Source of the DNA: Lotus japonicus
Taxonomy: Eukaryota; Streptophyta; Magnoliopsida; Fabales; Fabaceae
Length of the DNA: 64,000 bases
Assembly (NCBI RefSeq): GCF_012489685.1
Contig: NC_080043.1
Coordinates: 56,628,289-56,692,288 of the forward strand
Direction of reading: 5' to 3'
This document shows, piece after piece, positions 1 through 11,706 of the stretch (positions are counted from its first letter, which is position 1; the number at the start of each line of letters is the position of its first letter). A model generated the notes under the pieces. That model saw only the letters and a list, made by a program, of their open reading frames with translations. It made no database searches and was not told where the DNA came from. The position numbers and the translations under genes were made by a program.

Positions 1-262
1 TCAGTTCAAAAATTGAGCAGAAGTTCTAGTTAAACAAAGCACACCATCAATGTCGTCGGACGTAATTCAGAAAAAGGGAAACTATGGAGGGCGGTGAGAG
101 AAAAGAAAAACCCCGGAAAAGCGATAAAACAAACATAAAACGTAAAGAAATAAAGCTGAATTGATTAACTTGAAAGTAAAGTACAGACAAAAAGTTCAAA
201 TGAAATTAAAAGTACAAGGCGTTACAATAACCTCAAACAAGTTAACATTGCATTTTACTCTC
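1..262. other. Spacer of Tat-type element, no gene seen
   Basis: This AT-rich stretch lies beyond the stop codon of the decayed antisense ORF (263-3656). By analogy with the complete Tat element at 27152-36868, it should be the spacer between the pol region, which would lie left of the window, and the antisense ORF. No coding signal is visible. Confidence 0.5.
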
Positions 263-340
263 TTATTCCACAGCGTCTACGAGGTCAACAAGGGCAACTT
301 CTGGCGGATCTTCCCGACCCACCAGCCCGGGGGGTGTGAC

Positions 341-1645
341 TGTTGGGTCAATCTGCAAGTGCACAGATATCTCCGGGTTTTAAATATCGAATCCACAGGG
401 ACCGTGAGTGAGAATTATGGTTTAAGCTCAAAGCTTGTGAGTTTGAAAGCAAATAAAATTCAGTTTTTGGATTTGTTTGTTTGTAACAAGAGTTTGCAAA
501 ATAAGCAATAGTGAAAAGATGAAAATATCAATTGATGAAAATGCTCTGGGTTAATGTTCATCCAATCCTTCCTAGACAACCTACCCTATGCAATTGAAAC
601 CTTGAATCATTCCCTTATTGTTATAGCCTAGATACTTACTCATTGATTCCTCACATGAGCAATTCTCTCATACTAAAAGCTAAGCCCAATTCCTTGTGTA
701 CCTAGTCATTCATATGAGGTTTATAAGCATGCAATTTTCAGGCCAACAAAACCAATCCCTCACTCTATTCCTAGAAGCAAGCAAAGAGAGGTCAATTCCA
801 ACCCAAGTCCCTAAATTACAACAATCTTCCAATATGATTGCAATTTAGCCTTTTAGCAAAGGTGCACCCAAGCTTATCATGCAATAAAAGAATTGAAATA
901 TAAGGTAGATTCAAGAACAAGAGCATAGAGATAGGGATTAAGTCTAGAAATTCATGAAATCACATTGAACCCAAAGCAAAAGAAGAGTCTAGCCACTCAT
1001 GGCTAGTGAATCCATACAAGAAATGTAAAGAAAACCTGGAAAATACAAGGTGGAAGCCTCACACAAGCCCCAAAAGCACTTCCTAAGCTTCAATACTTGG
1101 TAAAAATCTAAGGAAAAATCAGAAGTCCTGAACAAAATGGCTTAAAGCCTTATTTATAGGCAAAAAAGTCGATCTGGGGCGCTCAAGCGCCCATGTGGCA
1201 GATGCAAGGCTCCAGCTTCTGGAGTGCTGGCGCTGGAGCGCCAGGTGAGGGCGCTTGAGCGCCAGCTTCACGAACTTGGTGACTTTTCAGCTTTTTGTAA
1301 CCCCCCTTTGAATGCTTTCTTCAATTCCATTGCATCTTGGCCTTCCTTTTCCATAAGCTACCTGCTGCAGCACTAAAGGACCAAGACAAGGAGTAAAATC
1401 AAGAAATTCAAAGGGCTTTTAACCACCTTAGTCCCCACAAAATCATGGCAAAACTCATGCAAGTCCTAAACTCTATAAAAATGCAAAAACAACCCTCATA
1501 AAACCATAAAATTACTAAAACTTGACTCAAACTCAAATAAACACAAAAATGCATGAGAATGCATGAAACACTACATGAGACAAAGAAAAAGACTCAAAAC
1601 ACTTAAAGAAATGACCCTAAAACCACTAGTAACATAGGGTCATCA
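341..1645 (-). mobile_element. Solo LTR, Athila-type Ty3/gypsy
   Basis: The 1305-bp LTR runs TG...CA (TGTTGGG to GTCATCA) and is flanked by a perfect 5-bp target duplication gtgac at 336-340 and 1646-1650. No internal region remains, so it is a solo LTR left by recombination between two LTRs. Orientation is minus: a TATAAATA box reads on the minus strand at 1151-1158, and the minus-strand LTR begins TGATGACCC, like the LTRs at 13355 and 61683. It is closely similar to the LTR at 61683-63029. Confidence 0.9.
1176..1275 (-). repeat. GC-rich palindrome cluster in U3 of the solo LTR
   Basis: Several copies of gcgctcaagcgc / gcgcttgagcgc and ggcgctggagcgcc occur within about 100 bp. They lie directly upstream (minus-strand sense) of the TATA box at 1151-1158. 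The same arrangement, expanded, is in the LTR at 61683-63029. Confidence 0.8.
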
Positions 1646-3656
1646 GTGACCTTCTTGAAAACTCCCAGGGGTTCAAGGTCGACATTCGGATGGAGGTGCT
1701 TGACCTGAGCTTTGCAAATTAAGAAGCAGCAGATACGTTCGTTGGCTGTCGCGAAAGCAACTTCTCTCCTTATCTGCTCTTCCAAGGCGATGGCCTGGGC
1801 ATCCTTCTCGGCCAAGAGTTCGCATTTCGATTCCAAATCTGACCGGGCCTCAGCAAGTAACTCACCTTTGGCCGCCAGCCTCTCGCGCAGATCGGCAATC
1901 TCCTTATCTTTGGCAGGAAGGTTTTCTTCCTGGGAAGCAATAGCGGTCTCCTTGACACTAAGGTCCTTGCGGAGTCCCTCGCTGGTTCTCAAGCTGCTTC
2001 TCTTTCTCGTCCGTCGTAGCCTTTGCAATCGTTGCCTCCGCCAGCTTTTTCTGCATCTTCTTTGTCCTGTCTACCTCAGTAGCTAGCTGGGCTGACAACT
2101 TGGAGCAGGTCTCGTTGGCTTGAAGGTTGATGGAATGCAGCATTTCCACCTCTTGATGGAGCCACGCAATTCCAGTAAGGGGCCGAGCCTGCCAGACCAC
2201 TTGGGCGAACAGACAGCCGGCGCGAAGAAGACTCGACACCGCTTCTTGAGCAACCTCTTGCGGGTTTTGGCTGGGTAGCTCCCTCAACTTCTCGAGGTAG
2301 GGATGAGAGAGTAAGAAGGAGAAGGGATCGGCGGAAGAGCTGTAAGAGGGGTCCTTTGGGTAGTCTGAGGGAAGCCTCTCTTCCTCGCCGCCAACCCTAG
2401 GAGAGTTAGGGGGAGGTGGATCGTGAGCAGTCTGGACGGGCGGAGGAGACAGCGGGAGGCCAGTGGGCGGAGGCTGCTGACCGCCGTTTAGTCCAAGGGA
2501 CGAGAAATATCCACAGCAGGGGAAGTGTCCGCCTCACCATGATGGTCGGGCACCAAGGAGTCACATGTGCTTTCCGGGGCGGACGCAATGGATCCCTTGC
2601 CCGTAGCAGTTGAAGAGCCTGTCTCGCCCAGCTTCTTTCTCTTGGGCGAGCTCTCGTTTGTCGGCGAGCTCTGTCTTTTCTCTCCAACTTGGGGGGAGAG
2701 GGAGCCTTAACGTTCCCGGAGAGGAACGCCTCCAGCAGTTCGGAAGTAGAAAACTTCATGTTCCCTAAAAAGCAAAGGAAAAGTCATCATAAACGAAGAA
2801 ATTAAGATAAAGGTGTGAAGAAGGCGGTAAAGGGAAAACCTAATCGAGAAAACAGTTTGGATCCGGGAGAAACAACGAGTAGGTCAGTGCAACTAAAACG
2901 AAGAAGTTGGGATAAGACACCAATGGCGAAACTCTCTCTAGAAGAAGAACGTGTCTCGAGAGAATCGAATATGGTTCTGGGACACTGTGTCCAGTAAAGA
3001 GGGAAAAGGGCTTTCCCGTCCTTCTGTGTAAATGATGAGGGATAAGCAGGATGGACGATGACCCGGAAGTACCGGCGAGCCAGGCAAGATTCGGAGCCAA
3101 CTTGGTAAGGTGCAAATCGTTCGCGGCCCGGCCGGGGCACATGACCCACCCCTGGGTCTCTAGAGATTGGGGATCTGCTCTGAAGAAAAAATAAAAGAGG
3201 GCAGGGGAAGGAACCACATCAGCGCTGCAGCAGAGAATTTCAAAACACTTCAGATAAGCCCAGGAGCAAGGGTGAAGTTGACAAGGAGAAACGTTAATGT
3301 CACATAGCACTTGGGTGAGAAAGGGAGAAAAGGGAAGTTTTACACCAAGATCAAGAAACAAGTATTCATATACGAAGAAGAAGTGGGAATATTTGGGGTC
3401 ATTAAACACACGGTGTTGCCAAGGGAGATCATGCTTTTGGCAGCCGGTGGTACGAAGGAGGCCCTCTAATAACGGGGAACTGCAAAGCCCCCCAACCCTA
3501 TGGGCAAGGTCCAAGAGGGATTCGCTGGTAGAGAGCTCTGATGGTTGGTCAAGAACTCCCAGATCAGGAGATGGGGGAAGGAAGAGTGGCAAAGGTTTCC
3601 AAGCGATGGGCTTTGATCTCCTCTACGGAGGAAAGGGCCCCGCCAGAGGGCATCAT

Positions 3657-4700
3657 CAAAATAAAAGGAGAAAGAGAGGATAAGAAACTAACCAGAAAAG
3701 GACTGAGAAAGGAGGAGCGAGAGGGTCTGAAGCTTTAAGTTCGCAAGGGGAACCGGAGCGTGTGAGAGTCAGGAATGAGTATGGGAACAGTTGATGGGAA
3801 AAGGCGAAAAATGGAAGGGGAGGGAATTTAAAGACCAGGGAGAGCAGCGGTTGGGGAATCGTGCCCTGACGTGGCAGGGTAAAATGATTACTTAAGGGAA
3901 TGCGACATGAGTTTCGGGAAAAAGAAAACAATGCATTAAACGAAGGGTTACAACAGTTAAAGCTTATTGGTTTGAATTCAAATCGTCAGACTCTACTGTG
4001 ATTCGAAGGGACATCCCAGAGATAGTGGTTGAGATTCTTTGGATTCGCTGACTCCTGTATCACCTCAGGGCGCAATACGTGGCGCAGGCTTGACATGTCA
4101 CATGTAATGGTTCAAGGCACGCGCATAACTATGGCGGGGCGAGCAGATCCAGCATCATCGCCGCAAGCTCGCTTGTGGACTCAATCCACCAAGGGAGCGC
4201 GGCGAGGCGTTCAAAATTTTAAACTTTTAGGCTTAAATTACCAAGCCATGTTGGCAATTGCTCTTTATTTCCGTGTCTTGTGTTTAATGATAGTTAGACC
4301 TTTACATCCATCGCCTTGGCCTGGTCTTTCCTGTTTAAAGACACACTTAGCTCTCATGCCTGGAGCCCGGTGTCTTGTGGACTTGTGGACTGGGCGAGAC
4401 CCTAGGGTCCCTCGCCTAGGGGCGCTGGCCTAAGGCAAGAGGTCACATCAGGGACTTGGGCCTTTGTCCCAAAGGCCCAACTGGCCCATTAGGATGGCTT
4501 AGAGGCGCTAGGCCCAACTCCCCAAACTATAAATAGGGGAGGGATACCAATTGTAAAGGACTCTTAGCTCATTTGTGCAATAACAAGCTTGAAATTCAGT
4601 TACTTTCTCTCTATAAGCAATTACACTCTCACTTCTCTCTAGGAATCTCACATCACGTTCCTTGCATCTTATGTACTACCTCATCTCAATGTTCATGATG
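3657..4700 (+). other. 3' end of the Tat-type element with probable LTR promoter
   Basis: This region lies 5' of the antisense ORF start. It should hold the downstream part of the plus-strand element and its 3' LTR. A good TATA box (ctataaatagg, 4528-4535) is followed by pyrimidine-rich leader-like sequence ending near 4650. LTR borders cannot be fixed because the partner LTR lies outside the window. GC-rich sequence at 4020-4230 resembles a promoter region but no gene is seen. Confidence 0.45.
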
Positions 4701-5725
4701 GAACAAAGAGATGTTCAAAATCCCTTGTTTCAGCCTTTTAAACATGGCAAGGGTGACTGAGCTCTCTTAGTGAGAAGAAAATTGGTTAGCAAGTCTCTTT
4801 CCTTAAGGGAAGGTGATGCATTCTCACTTGGAGAAAACCAACTTTCAAAAGTCCTTTTAAAATGCCTCAAATTTGCATAGCGAAAAATTCTTGGTTAAAA
4901 GTTCTTTCAGTGTAGGTTTCTGTTTTAGCTTCGAACTTTCATGATCTTCCTACATACATAAAAACTTGGGATTAAATATGAAATTTATAGTATTTAAATA
5001 TTATTTATCCTAAAAAACTGAATATTTACTTAATTAATATCTTGAAGGATAAAATGATTCATAATTTGAACTTCTAGGTCAAATAAGTGCCTAAAATCAA
5101 ATCCAAATAAAAATAAAAATAACACTTGTATAGTAAAAAATATGTTTTTATAAATTAAATGAGAAAACGTAGCATGTAAGAAAAAGATAGATCTAGAAGC
5201 TTATACACACACACGCACACGTGCGCACCCACACACACATGTGCCTATATATATCTATAAATATAACCCCTTTCTTTCCTAACCCTACTCGATAGACATG
5301 AGCCTTATTCTTTTCCTCTTCCTTGATGGCATCACCATCAATTCCTCATCTTGTTCCAAATATGCTTCTAGAAATTCATAGTCTTTCGTATTGGTCATAA
5401 AAATTATATCATTTCAAATCACTCGGCGATCTCCCTATTTTTGTTGTCGCCAATCCGTTAGCGCCCTAATCGTCTCTCTAGGTCGTAACACCTCATTTCA
5501 CGTTATTAGCTTATTTACTATTTTATTTTAATTACTATTATGCTATATGGTAATTTGATGAATTATGTGATTTTATTAGATAATTAAGTGATTATGTGAT
5601 ATATGGAGTGAGTAAATTATTTAAATTACATGAGTGAGACTATAGTATAAGATTTAATTAAATAGTTTTTTTGGGCTTAGTGTGAGTAATTAGGAGTTAA
5701 GCCCATTAATATTACTAGTTTAAGG
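4701..5725. other. Intergenic, AT-rich, no gene seen
   Basis: AT-rich sequence with a short imperfect (CA)n microsatellite at 5204-5242 and TATATA runs just after it. No credible ORF, splice pattern or transposon boundary was found. Confidence 0.6.
5204..5242. repeat. Imperfect (CA)n microsatellite
   Basis: Alternating CA/GC dinucleotides (acacacacgcacacgtgcgc and following), passing into TATATA-rich sequence. Confidence 0.85.
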
Positions 5726-7390
5726 GTTTTTTTTTTGAAAAAGAAATGAATATTATTAAAATTAATGCATGAGACAAAACCAGCCCAAAGCAGGAACAAA
5801 GTATCACAAATTGTTTAAGACCGAGATACAACATGATCTGAACAGAAGAAAGAACCCACCACCAACCCGCAGAATGGCAAAGACAAATTCCCAAGAAAGA
5901 GACTCATTAAAACCTTGCTCGGAAAAACCCATAGGGAAAAAAACCAAACAAGGAAAAAGAGTACTACTAACTTGAGAAAGTCAAACTGCTTCAAAATTCA
6001 AATATACCAGTACAATCATAACTTGAAAATCAGATTCCCAATCAAAGATATCTTCCATGATACTAATCAACCACTAGGTAGCTTTCAGAACAACATCAGC
6101 ACTCTTTTAATCACGCTTTAGGGGGCAGCCAACTTTTCAAAATCTGCATTAGCAACATGTTATCAACACCAACACCTGCATGAAGAGTGGACACCAGCAA
6201 AACAGCCAAGAAAACAGCAACAGCAATGAGACACAGCAGCATCATTGGCATCCCGTTCACTACACAACGTCAATTGCAAGCAAGTAAGACAACACCAGCA
6301 GCTACCCAATGTCTCACCCTCTCGTGCATAACATCCTTAATATATTTTCCCTACAAAAAAATCCAACATAGAACCATAAATTTTTTGCAGCAATATTATA
6401 CACCGTATTAAGGACAGTATACACATAGCTCCTCTTCTCTATCACATCCAGACTTTGCCAGGTAATCCGCTTGAACGTTTGCCTCTCTCTATATACATGA
6501 CAAATCTCCCTACACTCAATTTCTTTTCGTAACATATCAATTGAGTGCAAGTCTGATAACAACTTCCAAGGCCTATAAGAGAGCTTATTCACCCACCCCA
6601 CCGCAAGCGTTGAATCGCTCTCCACCATCACCCCACACAACCCAAAGTCCTTACAAAATTTCAGGGCTTTCCTTACCGCCTTAACCTCTGCCTCATGAGC
6701 AAACAGAGTCCCCACACTTTTTGAGAAAAAACCAAGAATCAGACCTTTCCAATCCCTCCTACACCCGGTGCTCCTCTAACCGCTCCATTAACGTTAAACT
6801 TTAGTACCCCATGAGGCAGACAAGACCATATTGCATTTCGCGATTTCTTCCTCCCCTGCTGCATCTGAACCTTATCAAAATTCTGCATAAAATCAACCAA
6901 AGAATAAGAACATTCTAAGTTACTAGCTCTTAGCCACCAATAGATACGTGTACTATGCATATCCCATACTGATTCCGAAGCTACAGCAGACCCCCTGAAT
7001 ATTAACCAGTTTCTTTCAATCCATATTGACCACCCTAATGAATATGGCACCAAGCTCCAAAGAACCACATCAGTTACCACTCATAATGAACTCCACTCAA
7101 GTAATAAGGCCTCCACCGTTGAAGGAATACACCAAACTACACCTTCCCATTGCCGCACCCTACTCCACAAAAGCCAAGCAAAAGGACAAGCAAGTAAATG
7201 ATGGCTTACCGTTTCAACCCCCTGGCCACATAGCACACAAACCCCTTCCGCATCCACCTCCACTCCACGCCGTATCAGGTTTGACATCACAACAACCTTG
7301 TTCAAAGACGCTTGCCAAACAAAGAGTATGATTTTCGGAGGCACTATATAGCAACAGAGGTAGTACCTTCATTGAATCCATCTTCTCCAA
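5726..7390 (-). pseudogene. 5'-truncated LINE (L1-type), ORF2 C-terminus
   Basis: The minus strand encodes a zinc-binding region typical of plant LINE ORF2 (7344-7081: CVLCGQG...SHHLLACPFAW, a C-x2-C...H-x4-C pattern). An RNase H-like domain follows (6900-6400: KFNVNGAVRG, then AEVKAVRKALKFC and VESDSTLAVGWVN, where D and E positions of the RNase H fold are recognisable). An in-frame TGA at 7081-7083 and a frameshift near 6735 break it. The 3' end is the T-run at about 5727-5736, which is the minus-strand poly(A) tail. The reverse transcriptase and endonuclease parts are absent. No clear target duplication was found. Confidence 0.8.
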
Positions 7391-7431
7391 AAGGAAATAA
7401 TTGTTTTTTTTTTACAGCAAGGAAATAATTG
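7391..7431 (-). mobile_element. Tail-only retroposon footprint with 13-bp target duplication
   Basis: A perfect 13-bp direct repeat aaggaaataattg (7391-7403 and 7419-7431) flanks only 15 bp, T10 followed by acagc. This is what target-primed insertion of a poly(A)-tailed RNA leaves if reverse transcription stops almost at once. The tail reads as poly(A) on the minus strand. Confidence 0.7.
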
Positions 7432-7712
7432 CTTAAAACACATAAAAATTAAATATATGATTTAAAATATATGAAAAATTAAAACTTTCACATACTAAGA
7501 TATGAATTACCATAAAATCACTATATATTTACTCCTAAAATTATTTAAGAAATATAAAAAATACTTAAATTATATTAAAATTAATATATTCTTCTATTAG
7601 TTTATAAATATTAATGTACTCTATAATACATTGTTAAAAGTAGACTCTATATAAATATTAATTTTATCTAATACCCGCATAACGTATTTTCACGATCAAA
7701 TTATTATTCTTT

Positions 7713-7732
7713 TATATATATATATATATATA
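7713..7732. repeat. (TA)n microsatellite
   Basis: An uninterrupted run of about ten TA units. Confidence 0.9.
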
Positions 7733-8343
7733 ACGTATTCTTTCTTGATATGGCCGGAATTCACCGTTACCTCAAACCGATGAGGTAGGACAACTGCCAG
7801 AGTTACTTCAGGTGCTGCTGAGGCAGCAGAGTTGCAGAATCCATCTTCCAAGGCCAATCTCATGCAAGCATATACTGCATAGAAACATGGGATGCATATA
7901 CTTTCCACCAACACAAAGCAGCTAGCTATAAGCAAGTAAACAAATGCATGGTAACTCAGGATTTGAGCATTTAACAGCCTACATTTCTACGGACATCATA
8001 AAACAGCCACCTGCAAATTAAGATAAAGATTCCCACTTGCATACTGCATAGAAACATGGCATGCATATACTTTTCTAATCACATGTCACACCAACAACAA
8101 AAATAATCCTATTATTGAGCCACAAAAAAGGAAAAGGGAGAGTGGAGCATTTTTATCCTAAAAAGAACTTCAACACCACAAATCTTAATATAAATTACGT
8201 GATCGTCCATTCATTTTTATCCTAAAAAGAACTTCAACATACAAAGCATATTAAAGATATTTTACAATTAGTTGAAGAACAAACTCAACAAAGTCAATTC
8301 ATGAAGAAGAGAAACCCTAAAGTTTCACCAGTAATGAATATAC

Positions 8344-8447
8344 CTGAGTCGATGAGGCCGCGAGAAACAGAATCGCGTGTTTGGATCAAAATTTCGTAAT
8401 AGTGCATTAAGCTATTGCTGAATCCCTTTCTTGGATTATTCCTTGTT
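8344..8447 (-). pseudogene. Candidate captured exon, unidentified
   Basis: On the minus strand a 104-nt segment is bounded by a good acceptor (tttaattgtgcag, ending 8448) and a good donor (gtatattc, from 8343). One frame is open throughout (34 codons) and has a protein-like composition with the segment MHYYEILIQTRDSVSRG. I do not recognise the family. The open frame is short enough to occur by chance. Confidence 0.3.
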
Positions 8448-9508
8448 CTGCACAATTAAAGTACAACGACCATCAAAGAAAATAAAAGCAACGAATAAGA
8501 AATGAACTCATAAAAATCAGAAACAAAGAAGGTATGGAATGAAAATAAAGGGGAAAAGCAAAGGCTTTAATGGCTGGATCTTCTCAAACAAAGTTCATGT
8601 CCATCATCAAGCCATCACCACCTCAAGGCCGAGTTGAGCTGAAGTACTTCTCCTCTCCTCATCTCCGCCATCAAACAGTGTTCTCCCAACATCAAGAACC
8701 CACTCAACGAACGGCATCCGAAATTACCAACGATCCAAACATTCTTCAAGCTCTCCTACGATTAAAATGCAGAAATCAAGTTAGTTCTCCTCCTCTGATA
8801 TTGTAAGACCCAAGTTTTTCGGTTTATGCCAAGAGAATAAAATCCTATTCACGATTAGGGTTGATGTATCGTGAAGGGAAACCTGAACTAGAGTTTACCA
8901 AATGAAATAAATTTATGAAGGAGAAAGTTCAGGAAAAGTCTAAGGATTTCATCAAAATCGATAGAAGGTATAGCACGATCGATATACGCTTAAACCTAGG
9001 TCAGAAACCCTAGTAAATAGCTAGTTTACGCTTAAAGTCACGATGGAAATTAATTCCAAAAATCTTCAGAGAAATGTTAGAACTTCTCTTATTCATTATA
9101 CGACAATCGTTTCGAGGCGAAACTCTATAATCTACGAACGTCCGATTCCAATCATCGGAAGTTTGCCGAAACTGAAACCCTGGTATTTCAAAACCCTAGA
9201 ATCAACCGACGATGAAGACTTTTTCTATTCAGAGCTTCAAATGAAGATTCTACACGCGTACACCCATTTCTCTTGATGATTTCAATCTTTCTTCAGAAGG
9301 AAGTTTTCTATTCCGACATTCGATGCAAAAAGTAACTTATCGGGTAAAATAGTTTTACACCGACTTTGCATTAGTTACCAAAAATACAAGGAGACCTCAT
9401 TTTAGTTTTGGAATTCTTTCGCCAAAACCTATCTTAGAATTCACGGAGAATGAAGCCGGAAAAATCAGATTCGCGAAACTTTCATTTTACCGCGTTTTTG
9501 CCAACCTC

Positions 9509-9516
9509 TATATATA
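9509..9516 (+). promoter_or_regulatory. TATA box of the chromovirus LTR
   Basis: The sequence ctctatatatagcc in a suitable context is followed by a CT/AC-rich leader (tctccaccattttctctcc). The 3' LTR has the identical site near 22003-22010. It marks the likely U3/R boundary about 30 bp downstream. Confidence 0.6.
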
Positions 9517-11706
9517 GCCAAGAAATGAGAAAATATCACAAATCTCCACCATTTTCTCTCCAAAACCCGCGAGCTCACCAAGAGGAAGAGGAAGAAGAGT
9601 TTTTGTTCATTTCTTGCTGGATCGTCGATTAAACAATTGCTACTTCAAGGTGCCGAGGTATAGTCGCTAATCCTTACCTCTGATCGTCTTTTCCATAGCT
9701 TTTCTCTATGTCTTTCTGTGCTCATAGTTTTGAGGTTTTTGAAAAACTATCCTGAATACTTCATTTTTGATTCTAAACATCTTCCCTACGTTCTCCTGAG
9801 TATGTTTAGCAAATAATACCTCGCCGATTCTCGAAAAACTACCGTCGAGTTTCAATTCTGGTGAAAATACCCATTTTGGGGCAAAGCTTCGTCCTTTGGG
9901 CTGAAAACTATCGCCTTAGCTTAGTGCTAGTAGGATTAGTTGTCATAAACGTCGTTGGTGACGTCCCCATCCAATTTGCTTTTCGAAATTTCAGTTTTGA
10001 AATTCTGAGCTAAAATATTGACCAAAATACCCCTGCGACAGTTTTTGATCCGATAATTTTTCCGAGTTTAGAATACCCTTAGTTACGGTTAATAATAACC
10101 TAGGAACCAATTTTGATCGAAGAAAAATCGACCCACCTAATTACCTAAAGTGGCCGAGCACTTTAAGGGGGGAGGGGAAAATTCCTTTTTCGAAAACTTG
10201 TCCTTTCACGCTAGATTATCGTACCTCGGAGTATGTACTACTTCGTGTAACCTTAGTGAGTATTGGTAGTTTAGTTTCCGATAGACTTTGATAGAATTCT
10301 GTGGTTTTACTTTAAAGGTTCATTTGAAGAGTTTCCCGAGGAGCAAGGCTTTGCTTGTGAGGAAGTGTTAGAGGACCATCCTGGAGAATCTTCAGGTGAG
10401 GGCTACTCACTGAATCTCTAGTTAATACTTAGGGTCGATGCTTTCGACATTGATTTACTGTTTATGCACTTGTTTGTGGTTGATTGGAAAAATGTTTTCT
10501 GAGGCTTCGGCTGACAATGTAGATGATTCATCTACTGAATGTTTTTGAGATTGAATTACATGGTACGTGCTAAGTGGGTAATCTAGGATGTGTGATGCAT
10601 GCTTTATATGCTAAGTGCTACGTGGTTATTGCATAATATGTTGATATATGACATGTTGGTTGATTGTGCTGAGTTAATTATGCCTTTGCAATGAAATCTG
10701 TGATTCTGAGTAGTGAGAATAGCGGGCAGGTTATGCCGATTTTATTTTGAGATTTTGAGGAAAGTTTGATAGGACGAATGAGATTCGGGACTTGTTGTGG
10801 TTTTTCATGGATCGAGACATTCTCTGGAGTCATTTGGGGATTAGGAGATCCCGAGAACTTATAAGATTTGCGATAAGACTAAAATGATATTATTTTGTAA
10901 AGAAAACTCATAAGACATTAAACAACCTTTAAATCTTCAAATAATGATAATAAACTCGAAAGGAAGTTTAGGATGCAAATCTTAGTTTTGGAAAACGAGA
11001 AGTGTCGTCGGATCCAAGTGTTGAGGAGATTGATAAGTTCTGAGTATGTCGATACTCTTGTGCTCTGGGAGCAGTTGTGTTGTTGGGCTATCCTGGGGAT
11101 AAGTCCGGGAAACCGGTAGTTTCCGAGTATGTTGATACTCTTTGCTCGTTGAGCAGTTGTGACCATCGGATGGAGATGAGTCGGATGATTTGGAGATCAT
11201 CATGAGTTTTGTGTTGTTGTGAAGAAGTGTCTTTTGTCGCAGAATCGACTGTTACCTTAGGGTAAGCTTTTAGAGACTTTAATTTACCTAGAACACGTGG
11301 CGACGTGTCGAGTGAGGACGGAGACGTTGTTTGACTAATCATCCTGCATTCATGCAACATTAATGAGGTATTAACACGAGACGTACTTCGGACCTCGTCG
11401 GATTCCAAAATGGTCATAAGACCCGGATTTCCGTGTAAGAGCGTTTGTAGACGACTCTTGTAGCAGACCGAAATGGCAGACCTACGGGTTACGACTGATC
11501 TGACTACCGTTGTTGTTGGAGTAAGAGGCACGCGGGCCGAAATGGTCCCACCGTGGCTGGTGTTAGGGCTGATCCGTTTGATGTCCATCCGTTCCGGAAT
11601 GCATTTGGTTAACTGGGTTAACCGTCATATCATTTCATGCAACATGCATACTGACTTAGTTGCTGAGTGTGATTGCTACTTGATAATCCTATTTGGAACA
11701 TGTTAA

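Larger units (their letters stand above)
263..3656 (-). pseudogene. Decayed antisense ORF of a Tat-lineage retrotransposon, split by a solo LTR
   Basis: On the minus strand, a start at 3656 leads into a globular domain resembling the Pfam 'putative gypsy type transposon' domain. Shared landmarks with the intact copy at 28383-30274 include a conserved SWAYLK.FEILC segment (SWAYLR.FELLC there) and a later FPLYWT/FPFYWT motif. A second part beginning near 2759 is coiled-coil rich (repeated K/E/L heptads, 1700-2200). A TTTTTAG acceptor lies just upstream of the ATG at 2759, in the same place as the intron of the intact copy. The reading frame shifts at least near 3590, near 3100 and near 1990. 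A solo LTR (341-1645) interrupts it after a Val-Thr codon pair. Beyond the LTR the frame continues for 25 codons to a TAA at 263-265. The coding strand is antisense to the presumed parent element, as known for extra ORFs of the Tat/Retand lineage. Not functional. Confidence 0.75.
7432..8801. other. Host sequence left of the chromovirus, possible gene debris
   Basis: Very AT-rich to 7740, including (TA)n at 7713-7732. From 7740 the composition is more gene-like. Local direct repeats occur: catactgcatagaaacatgg at about 7870 and 8039, and tttttatcctaaaaagaacttcaaca at about 8151 and 8214. A 78-codon plus-strand ORF starting at 8570 would run across the chromovirus target site and end soon after 25340. 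I do not recognise it and give it little weight. Confidence 0.5.

Noticed and set aside
5204..5242. Possible Z-DNA-forming or telomere-like repeat
   Set aside because: It is an ordinary imperfect CA microsatellite.
11088..11588. 166-codon minus-strand ORF in the chromovirus LTR (also 23582-24082)
   Set aside because: Low-complexity Ser/Thr composition with no features. Present twice only because LTRs are paired.
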